Shown: in pieces, positions 45,064 through 53,103 of the stretch
How positions within the stretch are numbered: the stretch's first letter is position 1
Layout of the letters: every line of letters starts with the position of its first letter
Assembly (NCBI RefSeq): GCF_002855575.1
Contig: NZ_PKRQ01000007.1
Location: forward strand, 1 to 64,000
Length of the DNA: 64,000 nucleotides
Origin: Tabrizicola sp. TH137
GTDB lineage: Bacteria > Pseudomonadota > Alphaproteobacteria > Rhodobacterales > Rhodobacteraceae
Reading direction: 5' to 3'
The notes under the pieces: generated by a model
Databases searched by the model: none
What the model was told of the DNA's origin: nothing
The model's input: only the letters and a program-made list of their open reading frames with translations
Translations under genes and position numbers: made by a program

Positions 45064-45966
45064 ATGACCGACGACATCGCCGCCATCGCCACCACCATCC
45101 CGGCACTTGCGGGCTTCACCGGCACACCCCGCCGGCTTGGCGGGCTCACGAACCGCGTCTGGCACATGGGCGACCACATCCTCCGCATCCCCGGCGAAGG
45201 CACCGCCGAATATATCGACCGCGCCAACGAAGCCATCGCCGCCCGCGCCGCCGCCCGCGCCGGCGTCTCGCCCGAGGTGATCCATGCCGATCCCGCCACC
45301 GGCCTGATGGTCACCCGCTACATCGCCGACACCGTCACCATGACGCCCGACCTTTTCCGCACGCGCGCAGGCAGCCCCGCCCGCGCCGCCCGCGCCTTCC
45401 GCCAGCTTCACGACAGCGGCGAACACTTCCCCGCCCGCTTCGACCTTTTCGCGATGATCGACGATTACCGCGCCCTGCTCGCCACCAAATCCACCGCCCT
45501 GCCAGACGGCTATGACGCCGCCCTGGCCGAAGCGCAGCAGGTCCGCGCCGCCCTCGCCGCCCATCCCCTCCCCCTCGTCCCCTGCCATTGCGACCCGCTC
45601 TGCGAAAACTTCCTCGATACCGGCACCCGCATGTGGATCGTCGATTGGGAATATTCCGGCATGAATGATCCGATGTGGGATCTGGGCGACCTCTCCGTCG
45701 AGGCGGGCTTCGATGCCGCGCAGGATGACGAACTCCTCCACGTCTATTTCGACGGCCCGCCCCATCCCGCCGACCGGGGGCGCATGGTCATCTACAAGGC
45801 GATGTGCGATCTGCTCTGGACGCTGTGGGGCCTCATCCAGCACGCCAATGGCAACCCGGCAGATGACTTCATGGCCTATGCCACCGGCCGCTTCACCCGC
45901 TGCCGCGCGCTGATGGCCGAGGCGTCCTTCGCCACCCATCTCGCCGCCATCCGCGCCGGCGCCTAG
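45064..45966 (+). CDS. Choline/ethanolamine-kinase-like phosphotransferase
   Basis: This 300-aa choline-kinase-fold protein has catalytic CHCDPLCENFL (HxDxxxxN) and IVDWEYSGMNDPMWDLGDL, with the family-specific WEYSG and NDPxxDLG signatures that make choline/ethanolamine kinase the best reading. The N-terminal GGLTNRVW is the nucleotide loop. ATG 45064 starts 74 bp from the divergent methyltransferase gene. It is a distant paralogue of the kinase at 40548. Confidence 0.86.
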   Translation: MTDDIAAIATTIPALAGFTGTPRRLGGLTNRVWHMGDHILRIPGEGTAEYIDRANEAIAARAAARAGVSPEVIHADPATGLMVTRYIADTVTMTPDLFRTRAGSPARAARAFRQLHDSGEHFPARFDLFAMIDDYRALLATKSTALPDGYDAALAEAQQVRAALAAHPLPLVPCHCDPLCENFLDTGTRMWIVDWEYSGMNDPMWDLGDLSVEAGFDAAQDDELLHVYFDGPPHPADRGRMVIYKAMCDLLWTLWGLIQHANGNPADDFMAYATGRFTRCRALMAEASFATHLAAIRAGA

Positions 45967-46486
45967 CCGCTCCGATGTTGCAGTTTGGCCAGCCCATGGC
46001 CAAATCACGCCCGGTTCCCGGCAGGGTTGAGAAAGGTGTTTCCCAATCAGGGTGCTTTTGGGTTAACCTTTCCTAACGGGAACTGGGGTGCCTCGCGCAC
46101 GGGGGCGGATCGGACTGCCGCTCCTTCTGGGGATTAGAGTTTGGAACTCGCGGGTCTGTCGCATCATCGCGGCGGTCCGAGAGGCGGAACCCATCGCAAT
46201 CTGGGGACGCTCCGGCGTCCCCTTTCTTTTTCCCGACACGCCCACCCGACACAGCAACCGATTCGCCTCGCCGGTCACGGGCAGCCGATGCCGAAGCGGG
46301 ATCAAAGGGCGCGCGGGCCGTGGGATTGCTGCGGTTCCGGCATCAATTCCCGGTCCAAAGGCGCGACCAAGGTCTGATGCCCCCCTCGATCCCCTGATTT
46401 CCTTGGTGTTTTTCGGAATGTGGCCTAATTCTGGCAGCAACACGTCTTAACCCGGGCACTGCGCCCCTGTTGCCAAGAGTATCCCG
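45967..46486 (+). other. 520-bp gap with possible small RNA
   Basis: No protein gene is convincing. A strong terminator at 46203-46231 lies well inside the gap, 236 bp past the kinase stop, with AT-rich promoter-like DNA near 46055-46080. The second half leads to the VPLPA-CTERM gene, with an AT-rich segment at 46395-46450 that probably contains its promoter. Confidence 0.45.
46203..46231 (+). terminator. Strong rho-independent terminator in a gap without a gene
   Basis: GGGGACGC-TCCG-GCGTCCCC is a perfect 8-bp stem with a tetraloop, followed at once by TTTCTTTTT. It is too far from the kinase stop (236 bp) to be its usual terminator, so it may end a small RNA transcribed from about 46050-46230. 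Confidence 0.8.
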
Positions 46487-47128
46487 ATGTCCCGCCTCGC
46501 CGCCATCTCCGCTGCTCTTCTCTTCTTCGCCGCTCCGGCCCTGGCCGCACCGGTGACCTTCACCGTCAGCGAAAGCCGGTCCTCCATCGAATTGTCCTGT
46601 CCGGGTCCGTCGCGCAGCAAGGGCGATGACTGCGGTATTGAAGCCGAAGTTGACTTCAACAGAGGCGACGACCGCCGTCTCGATCCCTCCGCGACCTTCC
46701 GCTTCCTCAAGTTCGAAGTCGATGACAGCAAGGACGAGAACGACGACGATGAAGACGAGGACAAGCGCGCACAGGCAGGCGGCACCTTCTTCGCAGAAGC
46801 CAAACTCGCCTTCCGCATCAACACGGTCTGGTATTCCGTGATGACCACGGGGATGGGTGCCTTCACCACGAGGGGAGAGGGCTTCACCAGTTTCTTCATC
46901 GCGTGGAACCCCATCACCGATGTCGTCGTCCAGGGTGTCGGCACGCTGGCGGTCGCTTTCGAAGACCTCGAACTGCGCGCCCCTGGCAACAGGCGCAGCG
47001 CCAAGCTCGATGAGCTTTATGTCAACGCCACCATCAGCGCCGTGCCCCTGCCCGCCGGGCCCGTGCTGCTGCTCTCCGGTCTTGCCCTGCTCGGCGCGGC
47101 GCGGATGCGCCGCCGCGCCCTGTCCTGA
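46487..47128 (+). CDS. VPLPA-CTERM sorted exported protein
   Basis: This 213-aa secreted protein has signal peptide 1-20 (MSRLAAISAALLFFAAPALA), a central domain with a strongly acidic loop (DSKDENDDDEDEDK), and a C-terminal sorting tail. The tail has VPLPA at about 186-190, a hydrophobic helix GPVLLLSGLALLGAA and a basic end RMRRRALS. This is the VPLPA form of PEP-CTERM tails, processed by exosortase D-type enzymes in Rhodobacterales and linked to exopolysaccharide loci. That matches the cluster that follows. The body has no recognised domain. Confidence 0.85.
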   Translation: MSRLAAISAALLFFAAPALAAPVTFTVSESRSSIELSCPGPSRSKGDDCGIEAEVDFNRGDDRRLDPSATFRFLKFEVDDSKDENDDDEDEDKRAQAGGTFFAEAKLAFRINTVWYSVMTTGMGAFTTRGEGFTSFFIAWNPITDVVVQGVGTLAVAFEDLELRAPGNRRSAKLDELYVNATISAVPLPAGPVLLLSGLALLGAARMRRRALS

Positions 47129-47953
47129 TCAATAGCCGTAGCCGTAGCCGTATTCCGCTCCGGCATAGCGGCACTTGTTCAGCACCACGCCCATCATGTT
47201 GGTGCGGGACGCGATCTCGCGTTCGCAATTGTCGATCTGCCCCACGGTCGAGGTTTCCGCCGCCGCAACCAGCAAGGCGCAATCCACATTCACCAGGAAG
47301 GCCAGCGCATCATCCGTCACCAGAAGCGGCGGCAGATCAAAGATCATGATGTCCGGCTGATACTCCGCCTCGATCTCGGCCAATATCTCCGGCACCACCC
47401 CGCCATGCAGCGTCTCGGCCGGGTTGCGCGCCGCCTCGAAGGTGCTCGACAGGGCGAAATTCTGGCCATAGCGCAAGGCATTGGCGGAAAACGGCTGCTC
47501 TCCCGTCAGAACCCGCGCGAAACTGTGCCGCTCCTTCAGCCGCAGCATCTTCGTCCAGGACGGCCGCCGCAGATCGGCCTCGCACAGGATCGTGCGCCGG
47601 TCCTTCTGCCGCGACAGCGAAAAGCCGAGGTTCAGCGACACCGTGCTCTTCCCGCATCCCGCCGTGGGCGAGGTGATGGCGATCCGCTTCCAGCCATTCG
47701 TCTTCATCTGGTGCAGCACCTTGGTCCGCACCACATCGAAGGCCGGGCCATCCCGCCCGCCGGTCATCGACACCAGCCGCGCCGCCTCGAACACGCCGCG
47801 CTCCGGCTGATACTGCGGCAGGGCCGACCAGACATCCGCCCCCGCCATGGCATCCGCCACGGGAAGCGCACGCACCGCCGCCTCTCCCGCACCTGCCCCG
47901 CCATTGATCCGTGCCTCGCGCGCCCGCGCAATCGCCGCCTGCAACCGCTCCAT
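47129..47953 (-). CDS. Polysaccharide-type tyrosine kinase (CpsD/Wzc ATPase domain)
   Basis: This 274-aa cytoplasmic P-loop ATPase of the BY-kinase type has Walker A in ITSPTAGCGKSTVSLNL (about 93-109), Walker A' LCEADLRRPSW and Walker B IMIFDLPPLL. It ends in a tyrosine cluster (YAGAEYGYGYGY) that would be autophosphorylated. It works with the Wzz-like protein encoded just upstream to control chain length and export. The start is set at ATG 47953, 9 bp after the upstream stop and next to GGGGGAA; a longer frame would overlap the upstream gene by 85 bases. Confidence 0.9.
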   Translation of the reverse strand: MERLQAAIARAREARINGGAGAGEAAVRALPVADAMAGADVWSALPQYQPERGVFEAARLVSMTGGRDGPAFDVVRTKVLHQMKTNGWKRIAITSPTAGCGKSTVSLNLGFSLSRQKDRRTILCEADLRRPSWTKMLRLKERHSFARVLTGEQPFSANALRYGQNFALSSTFEAARNPAETLHGGVVPEILAEIEAEYQPDIMIFDLPPLLVTDDALAFLVNVDCALLVAAAETSTVGQIDNCEREIASRTNMMGVVLNKCRYAGAEYGYGYGY

Positions 47954-47964
47954 CCGTTCCCCCG

Positions 47965-49377
47965 TCACAGCGACATCCACAAAGGCAGGCGGGCCCGGAG
48001 ATTCTCCATGATCAGATCCAGCGGCATTACCTGCGTATGCACCAGCCATATCCCCAGCACGATTGTCAGGATGAGGATGACCACCCCCCCGACCGCAAGC
48101 ATCCGGTTGCGCCGCTTCTCGGCGAGGGTGGGCACATAGGGCAGCGTCGCCAGCGGCGTGATCCCCAACGCCGAGGTCAGGTCGGCCGGCCGCCGGACGG
48201 CCCCGCGCAGAAACTCCAGCACGGCCACCAGACCCAGCCCCGCCATCATCCCTGCGCCGATTCCGGCCGCCATGATCTTCGGGCGATTCGGCTTGGTCGG
48301 GGCATCGGGGGCCACGGCCTGTTCGATCACCGTGATCCGCTGCCCCTTCGACAGCGCCTCGATCGTCTCGCCCGTCTCGGCCTTCGCCCGGTTCGACACC
48401 GCCTGATCATATTGAGAGCGGATATTCGAATACTCCCGCTCCAGCGCCTCCAGCAGCACCGCATTTCCGGGGGTCTGCGAGATCGACGTCGTCAATTCCA
48501 GCACCCGCGCCTCAAGCCGCGCCTTCTCGTCGGTCACAAAGCCAAGCTGCGTCACCAGATCGTCGCGGCGGATGTCACGCGTGGTCACCCCGCCCGTCGT
48601 TCCTGCCGTCGCCTCGCCGGTGGCTGCTGCCGTCGTGCTACTCCGCAGCCGCGCCAGCCGGTCGATCTGTTCGGAAATCGCCGCCTCCTCGCGCTCCAGT
48701 TCCGCCACGCGGGCCTGGACCCGCGTCAATTCCTCGCGCCGGAATTCCAGACTGTCGGGCAGGGCCGACAGGTTCTTTTCCTTGAAGGCCAGGATCGCCC
48801 CCGACCGTTCGGCCATGGCCTGCTCCAGCCGCTCCACTTCCTGCTGGAAGAATTCCAGCGTCTGCCGCGCGACAACCGTCCGCATGGCGACGTCTTCCTC
48901 AAGGATCAGCGTCACCAGTTCATTCGTGACCGCCGCCGCAAGCTGCGCCTCGGGCGAATCGAAACTCACCCGCACCAGCGTCGCCTGGGCTCGGCCGCTG
49001 CCACCGCGATCGAAGGTGGTGTTGATGTCCACCCGGCTGCGCATGTCCGCCACGATCTCGCCTGCGGTCAGCGGCCGCTCCGCCCCGGGGCGGACCACCT
49101 CATAGATCCGCAGCCGATCCGCCACATCCAGCAATTTGTCCCGCGCCAGGATGCGTTGCTCGATGATCTGCAACTGCTCGCTGGCCTGGGTCTGCACCGT
49201 CGATTGCGCCAGAGCATCGGGTATCTGCTCCGATTCCACGACAAGCAGCGCGCTGGCCACATAGACGGTCGGCAAGACCCGCGCGGCAACGAAGCCCGCC
49301 GCCGCAAACACCACGACGACCAGCAGGAACCAGTGAACCTGCCGCAAAAACCGTGAAAGATAAAACCTCAGATCCAT
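47965..49377 (-). CDS. Wzz/GumC-type chain-length determinant protein
   Basis: This 470-aa polysaccharide co-polymerase has TM1 at about 15-38 (WFLLVVVVFAAAGFVAARVLP), followed by the Wzz motif TVYVASALLVVES. A long periplasmic coiled-coil region (about 170-330) is followed by the second TM near 420-443 (GGVVILILTIVLGIWLV), preceded by the proline-rich APTKPNRPKIM. The kinase domain is separate, as the next gene. It is divergent from the initiating transferase across a 475-bp promoter region. Confidence 0.9.
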   Translation of the reverse strand: MDLRFYLSRFLRQVHWFLLVVVVFAAAGFVAARVLPTVYVASALLVVESEQIPDALAQSTVQTQASEQLQIIEQRILARDKLLDVADRLRIYEVVRPGAERPLTAGEIVADMRSRVDINTTFDRGGSGRAQATLVRVSFDSPEAQLAAAVTNELVTLILEEDVAMRTVVARQTLEFFQQEVERLEQAMAERSGAILAFKEKNLSALPDSLEFRREELTRVQARVAELEREEAAISEQIDRLARLRSSTTAAATGEATAGTTGGVTTRDIRRDDLVTQLGFVTDEKARLEARVLELTTSISQTPGNAVLLEALEREYSNIRSQYDQAVSNRAKAETGETIEALSKGQRITVIEQAVAPDAPTKPNRPKIMAAGIGAGMMAGLGLVAVLEFLRGAVRRPADLTSALGITPLATLPYVPTLAEKRRNRMLAVGGVVILILTIVLGIWLVHTQVMPLDLIMENLRARLPLWMSL

Positions 49378-49852
49378 CGCCCCGACCGCTCGCCCCGCAA
49401 ACCTCGCCGCCTGCCCCCTCCCAAAGACAGGTGCCGATCACCTCTGCGCCCCACTGATGCCTCTTACAACCGGCGCTGGCAACACTTATGAATTTCGAAC
49501 AGGACACACGGGCAGATTCCGACCGCGCCCCCGCCGGAACGAATCACCCGGCCGAAAATCTCACTGTTTTCCCGCAGGGATGCCGCGCCGCAGCGTCGCA
49601 GAAGGACCCCCAAGCGAAAACGGGAAACGATCATCCTATGATTGTTGCAACACTCGCGCCTAATTCTGCGGCGCTTGCGGACAAAAACCTCTTGCGGGTG
49701 TTAACATTCGTAAAAAGGGGATACATTTCCCGGGAAAATTAGGCAAGGTAAACGCCGTTGCCCTAAAACGCCGGGCCGAGTCGCCGATGGGGCCCGGTCA
49801 GGACAGGCAGGGTCAACGTTGATAGCACCGGTAATCGCGGAACGAATTTGAA
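49378..49852. promoter_or_regulatory. Divergent promoter region of the exopolysaccharide cluster
   Basis: This 475-bp gap between the Wzz gene (minus) and the ExoY-like gene (plus) is locally AT-rich at 49670-49770. It holds a 12-bp perfect palindrome TTTCCCGGGAAA (49726-49737) and an imperfect inverted repeat TTAGGCAA-11-TTGCCCTAA (49739-49766 region). The 11-mer GCCTAATTCTG (49658-49668) recurs upstream of the VPLPA-CTERM gene (46423-46433). An 84-aa open frame at 49488 lacks a ribosome site and is not called. No sigma-54 promoter was seen. Confidence 0.5.
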
Positions 49853-50557
49853 ATGACTGCGCCGTTCGATCCCTCGCGTGCCCCGGCGGTCAACCCGCTT
49901 TCTCCGGCATCCGCTGACCAGCCCCTGCCCCTTCCTCGCCGCGCTGCGGCGACGGTCTATCGCAGGTTCGGCAAACGCGCGCTCGACATCTTCTTCGTTC
50001 TTGCCGCAGCGCCCGCCGTCCTGCTCTGCGTGCTGGTCCTCGCGCTCATCATCGCCCGCGATGGCGGCTCTCCCTTCTTCAGCCAGATGCGCATCGGCAA
50101 GGATGGCCGCGCCTACCGGATGTGGAAACTGCGCACCATGGTCACCGATGCGGATGCCCGCCTTGAGGCGCATCTCGCCATCGACCCGGTCGCCCATGAC
50201 GAATGGCACCGCACCCAGAAGCTGCGCAACGACCCGCGCATCACCCGTTTCGGCCGCGCCCTGCGCAAGACCTCGCTCGACGAACTGCCGCAGCTCTGGA
50301 ACGTGCTGAAGGGCGACATGAGCCTCGTCGGCCCCCGCCCGATGCTCCCCTGCCAGCAGCCGCTCTATCCCGGCAGCGCCTATTACCGCCTCCGCCCCGG
50401 CATCACCGGCATGTGGCAGGTCTCCTCGCGCAACAACTCGGAATTCGTCGAACGCGCCGCCTTCGACCAGGAATATGAACGCCGCCTGTCCTTCGTCACC
50501 GACATGCGGCTGATCCTTGCAACCCTCGTTGTCGTCCTTCAGGGCACCGGTCACTAA
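49853..50557 (+). CDS. Undecaprenyl-phosphate sugar phosphotransferase (ExoY-like)
   Basis: This 234-aa initiating glycosyltransferase of the bacterial sugar transferase family places the first sugar-phosphate on undecaprenyl phosphate. It has one membrane segment at about 45-67 (RALDIFFVLAAAPAVLLCVLVLALII), then FSQMRIGKDGRAYRMWKLRTM, TSLDELPQLWNVLKGDMSLVGPRPMLP and GITGMWQVSSRNN. It is the short ExoY form lacking the N-terminal membrane block of WcaJ. It begins a plus-strand run of exopolysaccharide genes. Confidence 0.93.
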   Translation: MTAPFDPSRAPAVNPLSPASADQPLPLPRRAAATVYRRFGKRALDIFFVLAAAPAVLLCVLVLALIIARDGGSPFFSQMRIGKDGRAYRMWKLRTMVTDADARLEAHLAIDPVAHDEWHRTQKLRNDPRITRFGRALRKTSLDELPQLWNVLKGDMSLVGPRPMLPCQQPLYPGSAYYRLRPGITGMWQVSSRNNSEFVERAAFDQEYERRLSFVTDMRLILATLVVVLQGTGH

Positions 50558-50577
50558 CCGGCCCCACCGCCAAACCC

Positions 50578-53103
50578 ATGCACAAGAGATCAAACCTCAT
50601 CCGACCGCTCCTTCTGGCCGCCGTCCTGGCGCTTGCCGCCTGCCAAAGCTCCGAAGAAAAGGCCAACGGCCATCTCGAATCCGCCCGCGCCCTCGTGGAC
50701 TCGGGTGATTTCGAACGCGCCATCGTCGAATTGCGCAACGTCTTCGAATACGACCCCGATCACCGGGAGGCGCGCATCTACTTCGCCAACCTCCTCTACG
50801 AACGGGGCGATATCGCGGGCGCCTACGGCCAGTATCAGATTCTGGTCGAACAGCATCCCGATGCCATCGACGGCATCATCCGCATCGCGGAAATCGCGCT
50901 CAGCCAGAATGACTGGGACACCTACGAAGCCCAGACCCGCGCCGCCGAACGGCTGCAACCCGACAGCCCCGTTGTCCGCTCCCTCATCCTCGCGCTCGAC
51001 TACCGCGCCGCGACGGAAAGCGGCAACGACACCGCCCGCGCCCGCATCGCCGAAGAGGCCGCCGCCCGGCGCGCAGACCAGCCCGACAATCCCGCCCTGC
51101 GCCGCATCCTGATCGACCAGACCAGCCTCGGCGACACGCCCGCCGATGCCCTGCCGCTGGTGGAAGAGGCCCTCGCCGCACAGCCGATCGACTACGGCCT
51201 TCAGGAACTCAAGCTCCGCCTCCTGATCGCTGCGGAAGACACGGACGCGGTCACCGCCCAGTTGCGGACCATGATCGACCTCTTCCCCAATGTGGAGGAA
51301 CTGCCCCCCACCCTGCTGCAATGGTTCATCCGGCAGGATGATCCCGACGGTGCCGAAGCCTTCCTCGTGGAACGCGCCGGTCCGCTCGACGGTCCGGTCG
51401 ATAACCACGTCGCGCTGGTGGAATTCCGCAAGACCTTCCGCAGCCCCGAAAGCGCCATCGAAACGCTGGACGCCCTCATCACGGCCAATCAGGGCAAGCC
51501 GAACGCCGATCTCTATACCGCCCTCCGCGCCTCGCTGCGCTTTGAACTGGGCGATACCGATACCGCCGTGGCGGAAATCGACAGCATTCTCGCCACCGCC
51601 TCCGCCTCGGACCAGACCCGCCGCATCAAGACGCTGCTTGCCCGGATGCTCGATGGCACGGGCGACCGCGACCGGTCCCGCGCCCTGATCGACCAGGTCC
51701 TCGCCGAAGATCCGAGCCAGGTCGAAGCCCTGATGATCCGCGCCAATTGGCGCATCGCCGAAGACCGCTCCGCCGATGCCGTGATCGACCTGCGCGCCGC
51801 CCTCGGCCAGACGCCGGACGATCCGCGCATCCTGTCGCTGCTGGCCGATGCCTATCTCCGCGACGGCAGCCGCGAGCTGGCCGCCGACAGCCTCGCCCAG
51901 GCCGCCCAGGCCTCTGCCAGCGCGCCGGAATTTGCCCTGCGCTACGCGGCCTTCCTGCTCGAAGACGGGCGGGACTCCCTTGCCAAGACGGTGCTGCTTG
52001 ATTCCTGGCGCAGCAACCGCGCCGATCCTGCCCTGCTCGACTCGCTCGCCGGTCTGGCCGTCCGCACCTCGGACTGGCCGCTTGCGACGGAAATCTCCAA
52101 CACCATGCGCAGCCTCGGCGACGAGGTCTATACCGCCGCCGCCGATCAGCTCGACAGCGCCATCCTGATCGGTCAGGACCGTATCGAAGAGGGCCTCGCC
52201 CTCCTAGAAGCCCGCGCCGCCGCCGGCCCCGCCGATGCGCGCTGGATTTCCCTCATCGTCCAGACCCAGATCCGCAGCGGCAAGACCGAAGACGCCCGCC
52301 GCTTCCTTGACGAGGCGCTCACCCGCCTGCCCGAGGATCGCGAACTGCGCCACCAATCCGCCGCGCTCGACACGCTGCTTGAACGCAATGACGCGGCCAT
52401 CGCCGAATACCGCCGCCTGATCGCCGCGAATCCGGGTGACGATCTCGCCATCCGCGGCCTCTATTCCCTGCTGCTGCTCGCCGGGGAAACGACCGAAGCC
52501 GAAGCGATCCTCGCCGCAGGGCTCGAAGCAAATCCCTCCTCGCCCGATCTCCGCTGGGTCCGTGCCTCTGCCCTACAGGATGCCGGTGATTACGAAGGTG
52601 CGCTGGCCGTCTATGAAGAGCTTTATGCCGAAAACAGCGCCAACGTGATCGTTGCCAACAATCTGGCCAGCCTGCTGACCACCCTCCGGCAGGACCCGGA
52701 AACCATCGCCCGCGCCTATACCATCGCCCGCCGCCTGCGCGGCACGCCCGTCCCCGCCTTCCAGGATACCTATGGCCGGATCGCCTTCCTTCAGGGCGAG
52801 GTCACCGAAGCCCTGCCCTATCTGGAAGCCGCCTCCGAGGGCCTGCCGGAAGACGGGTCGGTGCAGTTCCACCTGGGCGAAGCCTACGCCGCCCTCGGCC
52901 GGATCGAAGAGGCGCGTGATCGCCTGACCGTCGCCATCGCGCTGGCTGGCACCGCCACGCCCCCCTGGCGCATCGACGCCGAGGCCGCGCTGGCCGCGCT
53001 GGATCAGCCCGCTCCGGCGGCCGACAGCCCGGCCCCTGCCGCCACGGCTCCGGCTGCGGAACCGGCCCCCGCACCCGCCGATGCAGAGGATGGCACCCCG
53101 TGA
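50578..53103 (+). CDS. Large TPR lipoprotein (PrsT-like)
   Basis: This 841-aa lipoprotein has signal MHKRSNLIRPLLLAAVLALAAC with lipobox LAAC (Cys22). It is composed of many TPR-type helical repeats from about 30 to 780 (for example GDFERAIVELRNVFEYDPDHREARIYFANLL and GDYEGALAVYEELYAENSANVIVANNLASLL). The C-terminal 50 residues are Ala/Pro-rich. Similar TPR lipoproteins (PrsT) accompany PEP-CTERM/exosortase exopolysaccharide clusters. It is probably a periplasmic assembly platform for export machinery. Its stop overlaps the next gene's GTG start. Confidence 0.85.
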   Translation: MHKRSNLIRPLLLAAVLALAACQSSEEKANGHLESARALVDSGDFERAIVELRNVFEYDPDHREARIYFANLLYERGDIAGAYGQYQILVEQHPDAIDGIIRIAEIALSQNDWDTYEAQTRAAERLQPDSPVVRSLILALDYRAATESGNDTARARIAEEAAARRADQPDNPALRRILIDQTSLGDTPADALPLVEEALAAQPIDYGLQELKLRLLIAAEDTDAVTAQLRTMIDLFPNVEELPPTLLQWFIRQDDPDGAEAFLVERAGPLDGPVDNHVALVEFRKTFRSPESAIETLDALITANQGKPNADLYTALRASLRFELGDTDTAVAEIDSILATASASDQTRRIKTLLARMLDGTGDRDRSRALIDQVLAEDPSQVEALMIRANWRIAEDRSADAVIDLRAALGQTPDDPRILSLLADAYLRDGSRELAADSLAQAAQASASAPEFALRYAAFLLEDGRDSLAKTVLLDSWRSNRADPALLDSLAGLAVRTSDWPLATEISNTMRSLGDEVYTAAADQLDSAILIGQDRIEEGLALLEARAAAGPADARWISLIVQTQIRSGKTEDARRFLDEALTRLPEDRELRHQSAALDTLLERNDAAIAEYRRLIAANPGDDLAIRGLYSLLLLAGETTEAEAILAAGLEANPSSPDLRWVRASALQDAGDYEGALAVYEELYAENSANVIVANNLASLLTTLRQDPETIARAYTIARRLRGTPVPAFQDTYGRIAFLQGEVTEALPYLEAASEGLPEDGSVQFHLGEAYAALGRIEEARDRLTVAIALAGTATPPWRIDAEAALAALDQPAPAADSPAPAATAPAAEPAPAPADAEDGTP

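Noticed and set aside
49640-49700. Possible sigma-54 promoter for the ExoY-like gene
   Set aside because: No GG-N10-GC arrangement at the right spacing could be found.
49488-49742. 84-aa plus-strand frame in the divergent exopolysaccharide promoter region
   Set aside because: No ribosome site, no recognisable domain, AT-rich promoter-like DNA.
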